From NCBI GenBank assembly GCA_036852015.1, contig JAANDG010000536.1:37940-101939 (forward strand): DNA of 64,000 nucleotides, given 5' to 3'. How positions within the stretch are numbered: the stretch's first letter is position 1; the number at the start of each line of letters is the position of its first letter. A model generated the notes under the pieces. That model saw only the letters and a program-made list of their open reading frames with translations, had not been told where the DNA came from and made no database searches. The DNA comes from Pelodera strongyloides (lineage: Eukaryota > Nematoda > Chromadorea > Rhabditida > Rhabditidae). The translations under genes and the position numbers were made by a program. Positions 30,807 through 43,300 of the stretch are shown piece by piece.

Positions 30807-33800
30807 ATAGGAAATTTTAGGTTAAACACCAATTTATAGTCTTGCATACTTGCAACAACGCGAAGCATTGGTGGTGCGTGGCAAAAAACCTGCCCGTCTA
30901 CTTCTCGCCGCACGTCTCGCCCATCATATTTTCGTACAAAAGCCGCGTCTTAGCCTTTTTGGTTGATGTTCGGGGAGTGACATTTTGGTTGTTGTAATAT
31001 AGCAGATAGCAACATTTTATTACGATAGCCGTTGCTTCGCCGGGGACTAAATAATGTATGCATGTAAGCTTGGTGAGAATAGCTGAAATTGTAAAATGTT
31101 GTTTCATATGCTAGTTTTCTGATACTATGCCTGGGCTATCACTAATAAAACATTAGGCCATCGCCGAGCACAAAATATATTCCGCCACATCGATGCAGCG
31201 CGGCTGTTTTAGGTTGCACGCAAACCTGTTCAATACAAGCATGCGCGGCCTGTTTGCCATAGGTGAGCGTCAGATGCACTACTAACAGGTATTTGCGCAT
31301 TCTGCGTTGGGATAAACCGCACCGCTAATGTTCAAGTTCCTTCATGCGCGGCGTGTAGCAATTGTTTTTTTTTACAAGAAAGAAGGGTGTGCCACTGAGG
31401 CGCGGCGCACCTCCTCGACGTTCCGAAGGCGATCAAATTCATTATTTACCGGGTAGGGCATACCTACAGGGAATGGAACACCTTTCCGCGAATCTGTGGC
31501 GCTTACGAAACTCTTTACAACGGGTGGGATTTAAGCCCTCTACATCGGCTTCCCTTTTTTTGTGCGCGGCGATGGCGCGGTTTTTCAAACCTTGTGGGAA
31601 AATTATTGTGAGCATTATCGTTTTCGGGAAAGAGCTCGTTTTTCTCCTGGAGCTTGCCGTATTGCCTCACACCACAATAGCTCTCCTAATTGGAAGCAAA
31701 GTTTTACATGTGTTACAGATTAGTTGTTTTTTAAACTTAAGAGTATAAGTACACTTGTCTTTTAAATGTTTTCTTTGCAACTTACAAAGGAAAAGCATAC
31801 AGTGTCTCGATAGCGTTTATGGTAGATATGTTAGATTAGTTGGATCCCGCACACAAATAGCCGCGCACAAAAGAGGGCCTCCCAACAACTTTTACTGATT
31901 ATTCTAGAGACGCATACGTTGATGTAAGGAAGACATTCTGCTATACATCAGTAAATCGCGGAGTAAACCGGCGTATGTGGGGCGAAGTAATCTGGCTGTC
32001 TGGTTGTGAAATAATCTTACTAGATTTCGGTACACACAACGCATTACCCAAGTTAGTTGGTACACCGGGTATGGTTCTTTTACCCCTAATCCTTGTTTAT
32101 TTAATTTACACATTAACACCAATTATTTTCTACCTTACATATAACCTTTTGCAGTTCATGGTGGCTGTTGTTGGGTCAGAAACATGCATGGTTAGGTTTT
32201 TAATCTAGCTAGTTGTAAAATTGTGTTACAATAGTAGGTAGTAGTAGTAACTGCGCTGGGATCTACATACGGTATACAAGTAAGCTTAGTGCGAGCAGCT
32301 GAAACAACTTGAACGAATAAAAAAATGTTTCATCCACTTTTGTGCTGTTGTAGTTGTGTCATCACTGCTGAAACATGGGATACAAATAAAATAGGGACCG
32401 CCACGTCGGAACGATTTGTCTAGGGTGCGCGGAATACTGTTGAATTCAAATTGTACCTGGAATATGCGCGTTTTTTTGCCACAGGTGGCCATTAGGTGCG
32501 CTTCAAACAGACGTTCGCGCACACTACTGGGTCTGGGTCTAAGGTGCACATCCTTTTCTTGCGAGCGGCGCGTTGCGGTGCTGCCCATTGCTAAGCAACT
32601 CGAACGGAACACCTTTCAGCGTAAGTGTGGCGCTCGCACCGCTCCCTAGGGACGGAGTTCGCGAATTCCGCCCTCTACGGCAACCTCTCTTTTTGTGCGC
32701 GGCAATTGCGCGATGTTTCAATCCTTGTGAAAAATTACTGTGCGCATTATCGTTTTCGGAAGAGATCATATTTGTCGCAAACGTAGGTTATTGCGTCACA
32801 CCAGGATGCGCCATTTGCTTTTCGTGTGCGGCGCTGACGCGGTTTTGTGTTTTTTCTTTGCAGCACCCGAAACCCTTTAGTGACATCGGTGTGCGGCGCG
32901 CGAGCACCGGTATTTTCATAGTAATAGCCTTTTGCAGTTTATAGGCGGTTGATTCAGGAAGACTTATTTGTTGTAATATAGCTAATCGCAACATTTTGTT
33001 ACAGTGGCAGTAACTGCGACAAGTTATTGCCTGCTGGTCCACCACCTAACTCGAAAGGAACACCTTTCAGCGTAAGTGGCGCTCGCACCGCACTCTCGGG
33101 AGGGAGCTTCACGGCTTCCCGTCTACGGCAACCTCTCTTTTTGTGCGTGGCAATTGCGCGGTGTTTCAATCCTTAGGAAAAAATTAATTTGCGCATCATC
33201 GTTTTCGGAAGAGCATTTTTTGCCCGATATTTTCATAGTAGATGCACCAGTATGACAGCATTACAGGCAGTTGGATCGAAACCGGAGATTTTGTAATAGT
33301 TTTCATTGCATTTACTTTGTAATTGCAGTAAACGAACAATTCAAGTTAAACTTTGCCACAAAACACAATCCCGTCAGTTTTCATTGCGTTATGCAAATTT
33401 GTTCAATATATAAGTCAGGAGCAATCATTTTTAATCACTGTATTCAGCTGATAAGGTGAGTCCGTTTTTTCATTAAATTTGCAGCTATGTGAAATTTGCG
33501 ACTATGTTAACGCAACACCCAGTCTACAGTTCGAGAGATAAAACATTGGCTATCCAGTTTTTTAGCTACGAATACCAATAGTAATTTGTTTTATGTCATG
33601 CAAAAAGAAAAATTACAACGTGTAATGCTGATGGTGCGCAGCAAATGTCACCACAAATTGCGGCGAAAATGCTGCTTCCTTATAAATTTCACAATTTCGC
33701 CTATGTTTTGTTGCGCGCAATTTTCGCGCCAGTGTTTCGCCGCACAATCCTTGTTCTATAATCGACAAGAGTCATTATTATAAACAATCAATTGTTCATG

Positions 33801-33896
33801 CCCAGGGCATTCGCGAGAATTTGGCGAACAAGGTCTGCTGCGCGGCGAGATCTGGGCTCACAAAGTTTCATCAGAGTTTCACGGTGTCCGGCCGGT

Positions 33897-33903
33897 TATA
33901 AAG
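33897..33903 (+). promoter_or_regulatory. TATA-like element of the coiled-coil gene
   Basis: TATAAAG lies 44 nt upstream of the ATG at 33947, following CCGGCCGGT. Initiation about 25-30 nt downstream would leave a 5' leader of about 20 nt. It is the only TATA-like site in the immediate upstream region, but its use is inferred. Confidence 0.35.
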
Positions 33904-33946
33904 GTTTCTGACCTTAATTTTAAGACTCAGTTTCAGTGGTTCCATA

Positions 33947-36900
33947 ATGGCGGCCAATCTGATAACGGAATTTGATGGTTTCTTGGGAGAAGTAAGTTAT
34001 TATCGCTTTATATTGATTCAATTATTCCGATTGCGATTATTTTCTTGCTGCTCATCAGAATAACCGCACCAACTCACTCAATGCACATGAGTACTTTATT
34101 CCATAGAACAGTACTGCTGGATTTTTGATGTCTGCTCCGTTCACGAAATGAAAAACGCAAAACGCCAATTTGAGCCAATTAGAAGAGGAATTACTTTGTC
34201 CATAATATATCGATTCAAATATCGCTTTAAACCTGAGGCTCAATTTCAGCTCGACTGCTATGGCCGTGCAGTCGCTGTGCTCCCGAAGGCCTACATGCAC
34301 TCTTGTTTGATCCTTGTGCAACATTGTTTTTCTGTGATATTTGATGCAGGCGAATCACTGGGCACGCAGGTATTACATAAAGTTAACCATGTGTCTTTTC
34401 TCTATTTCCAGACATTGCGCTGCCCGCTCAACTATCGTAAATGTCACATGTCAGAATTCACATGCAAATTAGCATCATTGGAAAAAATTCGACGCACGTT
34501 GCATAAAAACGCTCTTCATCCAGTCGTAAATGCTGTCGTTCACGATACGTTTCAAAATAAATGCCCCTTCTTTAGCTTTAAACATAATTATTTTTCAGAG
34601 GACCGCGGTGGAGCTTATGTCGAAAGGGATCAGAGGATTTAGGGGCGCGATAGATGGTTTGAATCCAAAAACCAGGAACGTTTTGCCGCTCAAAGGATTT
34701 TTGACGAAATGCACCGAGGTAAGTCACAAGTTGCTTGCCTTCATTGGAGGGTAAACGCATCTCAAGTACTTGCATTCCTATGCATTTATGCAGCGTGGGG
34801 TCTAATTGGGGTCTAGTTTTTATTCTATTCGTTGCTCATTTGCATATGCTGCATAAGAAAGCAGGTGTACGCAATGCGTTTCAAAAACCGCCCGGTATTT
34901 CGCTTTAAAGTGTTTTGCGGCTTTCAAGTTTATTTCCCTGAAATTTGCTTATCGGTTATTGTAGCTATAGAATTTATGAAAGCGATTTGTAGCCTACCTA
35001 TGGTTTATTTATTATCTACTAAACTTCTACGTTGTGATTTTTCAGTTCTCTAAGGACAATTCACCTGAGAATCTCGAGAAGCTCAAAGTTGAGTTGAGGG
35101 CACTCAATCTCATCACCAAAATGAGAGATTCGTGCGGGCAGATGAAAGATTTTGCTGACACCCTTATCAATTTCGTTAGTTTTCCTTTATCTTGCATGAT
35201 GTTTTGTGAATGTATACTCGCTTGCCGTCTAGGTGAAATTTGCTAGTTCCATCAAATGAGTATGCCTTGGAAAGAAATCGCAACTCTCCAAGACTCTCTT
35301 CCACTTTTCTCTAGTAAATAGTAGCTTTGTTACTCGAACTTACTGCCTTATTTTACAGCTACCGAGAGGCGCAGCAAGGCCTGGAGCACAGCTAAATGGT
35401 ATTGTTTTATTGTTTTTCCATGTATACACACACCTCTGTGTTGAGAGCTTTTGGTCGTGTTGTGAAACAAGTGGCTTACATTACCTAAACTTGAATTGCA
35501 GACCAAGTGAACGAGTTGAGCCAGAGACTCACGGCGATGAACCAAAGATTCGTGGTGGAGACGGCTGAGAAAACAACGATGTCTTCCGAGCTGCTAGAAA
35601 AAAGTCGACAAATTGCCGAACTCGAACGCGAAGTGATGCAGTAAGTCGCTTGATTTAGTAGTTTTTTTTGTGCGCGGCACATTCCAGTTGGCGCATACGT
35701 GGCACTCCTCCGGCCCAACCGCCGCTCTCCTCTAAAAAATTCCAATATGCGGCGGCAACTACTCGGCTGCTAGCCAAACTAACAAGTTGTGTTTCCACAA
35801 AAGAGATTCACAAGCTCGTGAATCTTATGGATTGACATTTTTTTGCCTATTAATAATTCTTTTGCAGGATGCGAAGCCGTTGGTCGTCTCATTCACTTGG
35901 ACCCGCTCCCGCACTCACATCAGCTTCAGCTGTCGGATACCAGTGCAGCTGCAGTGAAGGTTTGTGTCATTCTACCCCACTTCCCCATAGATAATACAAA
36001 GGAGTTGCATTTTGTGTCTTTAGAAACCAGAATATACCACTTAGCGGAAGGGGGATGTGTCACGTATGTTCGTATGCGAGCGCTCGCGATTACTACGTGC
36101 ATTCTGCTGGCTGACTTGCATGTTGGCAAGTTGATATGATCAGTGCGCGAAAGAAACAAACACCCAGAGTGAGCCTTTTTGGGCGTGGCTTCTTAGTTCC
36201 ATTACTATCTATTTTTAGAAATCGCCAAATTAAACGCCGACCTCAATAATTCGCGTGAAAGATGTGCCGTTTCCGTGGCAGAACAGGAAATTTTAACACG
36301 CAAGCTCGTGGAAACCACCAAGCGGTTAGTTCAATTGTCAAATGCCTAATTGGCATTGCTCTGAAACAGTTAGCTTTGTGCTCTGTACACTTTACAGCAT
36401 ATTCTTTTCAATTCTCTTTTTGTGCATGAGTTCTCAGGTCCTTTAAAAAACAGTGTTAGGCTACAAACTATGAATCGTTTAGTCTGGAAGATTGTGAGGA
36501 CCAAGTTCGGCAACTTGCTTATGAAGGCGTCGCTAATATGTGTGGGTTTTCAGCTCTGTATTACATCTTAATGTTCATGGAAGCCTTGGTCTGTGAAATG
36601 CGCAGTTGTATGAATATCGGGAGGTCATCAATACATCTTGATGTGGTTCCAGATCGATGCCACTGTTTTTCCTTAGAATTATGCAAATTTCTATTCATAT
36701 TGTAGGGGCAGCATGCGTTCTTCCAGCATCAGGTTTCACTTGTATTTTAGTTGAGCATAGAGACGAAAATGCGAAACTGACTGCAGCGTTTGACGAACTG
36801 CAGGTAAAATGTGCTAGACTCGAACACGAGCTTACCTTGGCAGCTAAGGAAATTAGCAAGTGGGTCCATTTAAAAATAATAACAATAATACCATACTGCA

Positions 36901-39900
36901 TACTGATGTCGTACATTTTCCTTGGGTGGTGCTCAATTCTGGCAACATGCCTCAATTGCTCAATCCACTGAATTGCTATACGCTAAAGCGTATATGAACC
37001 CCATGTTCATTTGCGAATCTTTGTATACATATGCATTTAGGGAGAATACAGGCCGAAACACACATTTGCCACCAAAGCCTCTTCCCGACGTAACGCCGGA
37101 AATCCGCAGTAAGTGTTGACCTACACGATCCAAAAAAAATTGTCATTTAGAAGTTTACGGCAAATATTTAGTCGAAACTGCATACAGTGCGTCTCATAAG
37201 TTTAGGTGCACCCCTAATTTGGCTCTTATTTGACGTTTTTGGGAAAAACAAATCATTCTAGCAAATCGAGCATGGCGAAAAACCCTAGAATAATGGAAAT
37301 TAGAAAAAATTACGATTTTATAAGTATTTGACGGTTTTAAAACCGAAAAACGGCCGTCTCTTAAGTTTAGAAAGTCAATATTTTGTTGCCGAAAAAGAAA
37401 TTTTTTCGACCGTACTCCAAAAAAAAAGTGAACAAAACTCGGCTCACAATTTGGTAAAACAAGCGGAAATTACCGTACTTAAAAGAGAAATTGTGCACTA
37501 TGCTACAGTAATAAGACACAATTTGACGGGTATTTTTTATGTGCGGTCGCCGCCGCGCCGGTCGCGGGGGCTGGCGATTTTTTGGTTGTTGTAGTGTTAG
37601 AATGTTTTTATTTCTTTTATTTTTTTTATATAAAACATCTGCCTTAAAAAACTCGATGGGGTAATTTATGTACTTGATCCTTGTTTTTGCTTGTGTAGTG
37701 GGCTTACAATGTGTATTTACAGGTTCCGGAGTTTCTTTGAGGAATGTTGGTGCCGCCACCCTATGTCGTAAAAGATCAGGTTGGCTTTATGTTTAGTTCT
37801 AAAAGTTTTCCCTTGGGGCATTTAGATTAATTTAGAATTTAGAATAAAGTGTAATGTTTTTGTCCTTGTTATTAGGCTTAATTGTCTTCGTCGTCATCAT
37901 GTGAATTGTGCCTTATACGAATGTTTCATTTCTCAACCAACGTTCAAGTAGATGTCCACCAAAACAGCAGACCGCATTTTGTTCCGAAAATCGCTCGACG
38001 CTTCCGGTCGTTGGTCCCTGCTTATTTGCCTTGTCAACACTTATTTTACTGTGAGGTAATTTCTGCATTTTCAGCGTCCTGGTCGACTGGTGGACAGCCA
38101 GCTATCAAGAGGCAGTGGGGCGGAGGAACGGTTCCGTATCCGTTTGCCGACCCCAAGAAACATAACAGCACTGAGGTCTCAGAGCAGGATCTTTCAAGAA
38201 AAGTTGTACCAATCAGCAACATTTTAGCTTTGGTCAGTCTTCTTCTTTTAAGCCACAACAGTTCTGTACTCAATTTACTGGCATTGATTACTGTGCTTCA
38301 ATACCTATGAAATAGACCTGCCTTGTTATTCTAACTGCGTCAAAGTTTTTTGTGTCTCTGGCAACTTTACGAACCCACAGCCCCTTCATTAACTTCTGTC
38401 GATCACGTTATTCTCTTGAAGTCTTATTTCTCTGTCTTACTTGTATTCTTGTCTAAACTATGAAGATACTTAGCTCTTCGCGATCTCTACGATACGAACT
38501 AAACAACTAAACGAAGAAGATACGCGCTTTTTTTGTCATGAAATTGTTTTGTATTTTTGTACAGGTGCCAGTCAGCCGTCATTCAGAAGTTTCCGTGGAA
38601 TTCCCAGACCAGGTGTGTACTGTTTCTCTTGCGTTGCCTTTATCACTCACACTCTCTTTAGCACGGTTGAACATAGTAAGATTGCACATGTACTTCGCAT
38701 TCCACTAGTTGTGGGTAATTGTGGGTAATATTTTGTTCTAATTTATTTTCCTGAAGTAGCATCAAATATCAGAAATTTTTCCTAAATAGGTGTACGCAAT
38801 ATCTATTTTAGGCAAGAGGGCAGAGCGGTCAAGGCAAACATTTGATCCAGGACAGCGGGGACAAGGTGAGCTTAAAATATTTCGATTTGTCGGTTCGTGC
38901 GTTATGTTCTGCTCCCCCCCCCCCCTTCCCCCTTCAGGGATGAGCCCCTGAGAGCCGTCATAGGCCTGGCTCCTTGATCTGCAAGTCTGCAAGCGGCTGT
39001 CACTTCAGTTCTTCATATGGTTAACGTTCACCTTTAAGGTATCATAATTAACGAGGGTAGCATTGGCTTCCGCGATGTGTAGGCACGTTGTGTGCAGTCG
39101 AATTTCTTATCCGAATTAGAGCGCGCAAGAAGTTTCGCATATTTCACACTGAACGGGATGAAAACAAAACTATAACGTTTCCATTATTTTGTTTTCAGGG
39201 CCGCTTGGAGAGGAACAGCGACGACGGGTTCGCCGAGGCACAGTTTTCCATCCGTGAGAAACGGTCGGCTGCCAAGGTTGGTCCTCATACTTTCTACGTT
39301 CGTATTTAGTCTTAAAAAGTTAAAAAGTTTGCCTGGATTTGGATTTGGCCACATTTTTATGCACCAATTGCAAATGAGCATTCTTTGTCTCCAATTTGAT
39401 CGCACTAATTGTAAGTAAATAGATTAGATAAGAATGCAGTTGCCCACGATGCGTTTCAAAAAAAAATCCGGCCGGTATTCCTATTGCTCTATTTCACTAT
39501 AGGCTATATACGGGCATGCATGCTGCCTGATGCACCACCTCGAAACATACTTTCTTAAATGATGAACTAGAATAGCACGACGCACGACGCATTCGTCGCT
39601 TCTATGTAAAAGTACTATTCGACATACGACAATTAATCTAGTTTTCCAAATCTCTTAGTGAGGGATTCGATTACGGCAGGCTGCTCTTTCTGCCAACTTT
39701 TGTCAAATTCCGTATGCTTGCTAATTGCCGCGTGGAACATAAATGGCGAATGATTCGCGAAGAAGGTTGCTCAAGTCTGGGTTTCGGTTTAGTTTTAATA
39801 TAGTTTCATTTCAGAGCCCGATTACTGAACACCCGAAGGACAAGACTTCCGCCTCCGCTACCACATCGATGCCTACCGCGACGGGGACCGCACCTCCTAC

Positions 39901-40262
39901 TCCACGCAAACCAAGATCGGGACAGCATCAGGCTATAGAAGATGAGCAAGTGTGTCATTTTTTTGTCAGCAAATTAACTGCCGGTTTTTGATTTTATTGG
40001 ATTCCTGCTATTCCTGCATCTTTTATTCAAATGAAGATAATTTGACTAAAAATCGCGCAGTTATTTGCGTGTACCAAATGAGATTTATATATAGTATTTC
40101 GAACTCGCCTTCGGTTGTAATAGCGCTTTAAAGGAATATTATTGTTTACTGTTTGAAGCTTTTTAGCTTTCAGTTGACTAGCTGTTTATATAATTAATGT
40201 TCAATTCCTTTACGTTTCAGTGCAAACTTATTGATGAAGTTTTTGATGAGGAGGAAGATTAA
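33947..40262 (+). CDS. 16-exon gene for a coiled-coil protein (469 aa), family not recognised
   Basis: Exons: 33947-33991, 34599-34718, 35046-35174, 35359-35398, 35502-35640, 35868-35959, 36219-36324, 36761-36859, 37041-37108, 37723-37779, 38075-38232, 38565-38612, 38812-38865, 39199-39276, 39815-39949, 40221-40262. Every junction keeps phase with GT-AG sites, giving 1410 nt ending in TAA; exons are GC-richer than introns. The start ATGG has good context (ATAATGGC). Protein: a Lys/Leu-rich N-terminus (about 1-98), predicted coiled coils near 112-157 and 188-257 (for example QVNELSQRLTAMNQRF), a KEN motif at 257-259 spanning exons 8/9, then a low-complexity basic Ser/Pro/Gly part with TPRK at 440-443, and an acidic tail DEVFDEEED. 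There are no membrane segments or signal peptide. KEN (APC/C degron) and TPRK (CDK site) are known motif types; a cell-cycle role is only inference. Exon 8 uses the acceptor GAGCATAG; an upstream TTTTAG would break the frame. Confidence 0.85.
34753..34908. mobile_element. MITE family A, truncated copy in intron 2
   Basis: The left terminal repeat is missing: similarity starts at AAACGCATCTCAAGTACTTG. The right end is complete (GCGTTTCAAAAACCGCCCGG then TATTTCGCTTTAAA). The interior is nearly identical to the copies at 55953 and 63226 (GCATATGCTGCATAAGAAAG), so it inserted or decayed fairly recently. It lies within intron 2 of the coiled-coil gene. Confidence 0.8.
37185..37215 (+). mobile_element. 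Solo Tc1/mariner-like terminal repeat
   Basis: A TA dinucleotide is followed by CAGTGCGTCTCATAAGTTTA and GGTGCACCCC, which has the typical form of Tc1/mariner ends (CAGTG..CANAAGTTT.GGTGCACC). A weak inner echo, GTCTCTTAAGTTTAGAAAG, occurs near 37360. No transposase frame or second intact end is seen in this intron, so it is a remnant. Confidence 0.5.
38914..38925 (+). repeat. Poly(C) tract, 12 C, in an intron
   Basis: Twelve C followed by TTCCCCC, in intron 13 of the coiled-coil gene. A slippage-prone tract; no function is assigned. Confidence 0.9.
39310..39485. mobile_element. MITE family A, degenerate copy in intron 14
   Basis: AAGAATGCAGTTGCCCACGA, then GCGTTTC and CCGGCCGGTATT, match the right half of the copy at 444. 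The left end is barely recognisable. It shows that the family was inserted in this gene more than once. Confidence 0.55.
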
Positions 40263-42240
40263 GGGCATTTAATGGGCTTAGGGCATTTTGGTCACCTTTC
40301 TTTATTGTTGTTTATGACTCTTTCCATTTTACTTTCATTTATAATAGAGCAAACGGGAGATTTCTAGTTCTGTTCATGGCGGGATAATGTTTGTGTTTTA
40401 GAGAGAGGGAGATCAGTGAATAGCATGTGGCGCGGTTTTTATTTGAATTTTGTCTATGTGCATAATATAATGTGTTGTGTATGTGGAGCGGTATATGCAG
40501 TTCTTACGGTATTTTGGTAGAGATGAGGGCATTATTAAGCGGTTTATTCCCTTGCCGGCTAACGGTTCATGGCCTTCAGAGTACAAAAAATCCTCCCTTT
40601 TTATGGTAATTCTGAGGGGTTAATTGGCTTTAGGCAGGCTGGCTACACTTAACCTTTGGCACATTCATACCCTACTACTTTGTACATTTGACAACCCTTG
40701 ACATATTTATATTTTCCCTGAAACCCTGTGATATTTTGGACAACCTATGACACCCTTTAACCCCGGTGGCTCCCTTCTCCCAATTACCCATGAGTATATC
40801 ACTTTTCAAGCTTGATATTGACAGTTTCTAATCAATTGACATTTACACTTACCCGATCACGCTACATTCTCGAATACCATTTTGACAGCGTGCGGTTTGC
40901 GTGCCCGCAAGCCGGTTCACACCCTTTTTTAAACCTTTTGATACTGTATTGGCATGTCGAGTGTCGAGGATGGACAGGAATTTCTGAATACGGTAGAGAA
41001 AATCCTATTCTTGAGATAATGCATACTGTTACCCAACATTTTGTTTTACCCCTGCCTTCTTACCTCTTTACCCCCTTATGCACTTTCCCAAATCCCGAAC
41101 AGTGCGAACATGCTGTACTGTTCGTATTTTGTTGATTGAAAATCAAAAGTTTACTTTTTTTGTCGGAACTTTTGGCATATGTCGAGGATGGACAGGGTGT
41201 CGTATCCCAACCTTGAGATTATGCTAATTGTATGGCGCTCTAGGAGTGCTGAAAAGTTTGGAGATAGTTGAGAGTTGAGACTTGAAATATAAATAGACTG
41301 TGATTGATTTGATTTCGCCCTGATTTGGCATTACCATGCAATGGCAATTTAGACGTTCTGCCGGTTCTGCGGTGCGGATGCAAAATTCTTCCTTTTCATG
41401 ACTTTGGTGAACATAATGAGCGGAGTAGGGTGCTTTCTCTTTTTTTAAATGCCCTGTGTTGGTGTTGATTAGCGGCGTGAGGTGCGCTAAACTTTGGCGA
41501 TATATAACTGTGATTTTACTGTGAAAACACTCTTGATCAGTGCGGTTGATTTCCGCTACTTTTGCTTGCATAGAAGTGCAGCAGAAAACCCGACTACATT
41601 ACAACTTTTCGTGTTAACTCTCGTACATTCAGTTTCTGTCTCTGTCTTGTGTTTTCTCTCTCTCTCTCTCTCTCTCTTTTCTCTCTCTGACTTCAATTTT
41701 GAATCTATCTCTCTTTGAGTCTCCCTCTCTATCTTACCTTATTGTGATTTGGCGGCGAAAACTGCGTCTTTTTCTTTTTTTTCCGGTACCAACCCAGTGA
41801 AAAGCGTCTTTTTGAACACATATGAATAAAAAAAAATTGAAACTAATGGTTGAGCGCGCGGTGACTTCATTCAACTTATTCTTCACTCTGTTTGTGAAAT
41901 GTGATCAAATCAGCTTGTATTTGCTCTTGTTTGATTCTTTTTTATATTGGCATATCGAGGGAGATCGGGATTTATCAGTTTCGCTGTTGAAATCAACTTT
42001 GAGATGATGTGAGTACTGAAAGCGTTCCTTCATACTTATGTATTCCGTTTGTCAGGCTTATCGTTTTTTTACTCTTTTACTATCAGCGCTAATGTTTTTT
42101 ACTGCGTTCTAACTAATCAATAGTCCGTAAGCCGTTACACTGCTATGAGCTTGGCGGGGAAAGATACGTTCTTTTTTATTACTGAGATTTGAGCGTTACG
42201 ACTGTTACGAGATACGGTCAATACGGTGCTCATGTTTTTC
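40263..42240. other. Downstream flank without a clear gene
   Basis: The 3' UTR of the coiled-coil gene must start here, but no canonical AATAAA was found within the first 300 nt; ATAATAGAGC near 40340 is a weak variant. A CT microsatellite lies at 41655-41677. The short open frames are Phe/Leu-rich products of T-rich sequence. Confidence 0.4.
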
Positions 42241-42248
42241 TGACGGTG

Positions 42249-42690
42249 TCTTACTTCTATAAAAATCCATGTATTCAAAAGTGGCTACTGATATTTTCAA
42301 TGCATACGAAGTGATAGTTGGGCGCGACGGCTTGTTTTATGTTGTATGCGCTTTGAAAAAATGCGAAGCGCGATTTTGCTTTGGAATTTATGTTTTAAAC
42401 CTGGTCTGGTTTGTTTATAAGTTTATAGATACAAATAAATCAGAAGAAATGTCTAAATGACAAGTATCCAACTTTCTTCCACCTTTATGAATGTTGCTGT
42501 TTGGTTTGCGCGTTACTGTGTTTATATTTCACCTGTGGTGGTACCTTATGTCTATAAAAATCCATTCTGCGTACAGTGGCTACTGCTTTTTCAAATGCGA
42601 AGTGTTTTGCGTTTTTGGCGCGTCGACTTTATATAGTTATGTTGTATATTCGCGCACCATTTTTTTTTGAAAATATCCTAAGCGCGAATT
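42249..42690 (+). repeat. Direct duplication, about 130 bp, spaced 300 bp
   Basis: 42249-42380 and 42547-42690 share TCTATAAAAATCCAT, AGTGGCTACTG, TTTTCAA.GC..ACGAAGTG, GGCGCGWCG and TATGTTGTAT. The second copy is shorter in the middle. Each starts with a TATAAAAA stretch. No coding role is apparent. Confidence 0.6.
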
Positions 42691-43120
42691 CCTTTATGGC
42701 GCAACAAATATATTGATGTTGGTGTGTTGAAAAGCTGACTGTATACCTACCTGATGATCGCTCAAAATCACGTTTGTTTATACCGTTTCGAATTCCTGGA
42801 TTGAAATGTGCTACAAGTCAACAGTTCTCTAATTCATTTAAAATGCAAAATGCAGCTACGTTGTGTTATGTTGTTCCTGACGTGTTCGGTCAGAAAAGTT
42901 CTTTCGCTCAGAAAATTGTCGTTTAATGAAGTGCTAGTGCTTGGTGAGCAAAAAAACAACTTGTGTATCTTGTGAATCCTTTGCGTGGAACTTGGAAGCC
43001 ACTTCTTTGGCGGCGCACTATTTGTACATTAATAGTGATGCGTAGTGCGTAGTGATTGGAGGACAGTTATTCCCCAATTGGTCACTTTTTGCCTTAAAAT
43101 CCAAAAATTCACTTTTTACT

Positions 43121-43300
43121 TTAAAGCGAAATACCGGCCGTTTTTTGAAACACCGTGTAGACCAGCATTCTTATGCAATTGAGCCTATTGAGCATAAATT
43201 AGAACTAAAAATTGAGCTAAATTCGAGCTAATTGGCATAGATACGTAAGAAGTCAGTTGTCCACGATGTGTTTCAAAAACCTGCCGGTATTTCGCTTTAA
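43121..43300. mobile_element. MITE family A, copy at 43.1 kb
   Basis: TTAAAGCGAAATACCGGCCG on the left and CCTGCCGGTATTTCGCTTTA on the right, each preceded by or followed by TTAA; about 180 bp. The interior keeps AGAAGTCAGTTGTCCACGAT, close to the copy at 444, marking a subfamily distinct from the 34.75/55.95/63.2 kb copies. Confidence 0.8.

Larger units (their letters stand above)
28500..33240 (+). repeat. Ancient tandem duplication, units about 1-1.2 kb
   Basis: Landmarks recur in order. ATAGATGTCGAAACTTGTTCC (about 29195) matches ATAGACGTCGAAGCTTGTTTCC (about 30237). Inverted-repeat elements G lie at 29555 and 30538 (983 bp apart). CTTCTYGCCGCAC occurs at about 29908 and 30900. ATAGCCTTTTGCAGTTTATAGGCG occurs at about 30047 and 32925, with TTGTTGTAATATA after it and also at about 30988. 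A third block, GGAACACCTTTCAGCGTAAG to ATCGTTTTCGG, lies at 32600 and 33050 and in diverged form at 31470. The open frames here are not conserved among units. Confidence 0.65.

Noticed and set aside
34352..34371. A 20-nt mini-exon between exons 1 and 2 of the coiled-coil gene (GCAG|..CGCAG|GTATT)
   Set aside because: Its length would shift the frame; exon 1 joins exon 2 in phase 0 without it.
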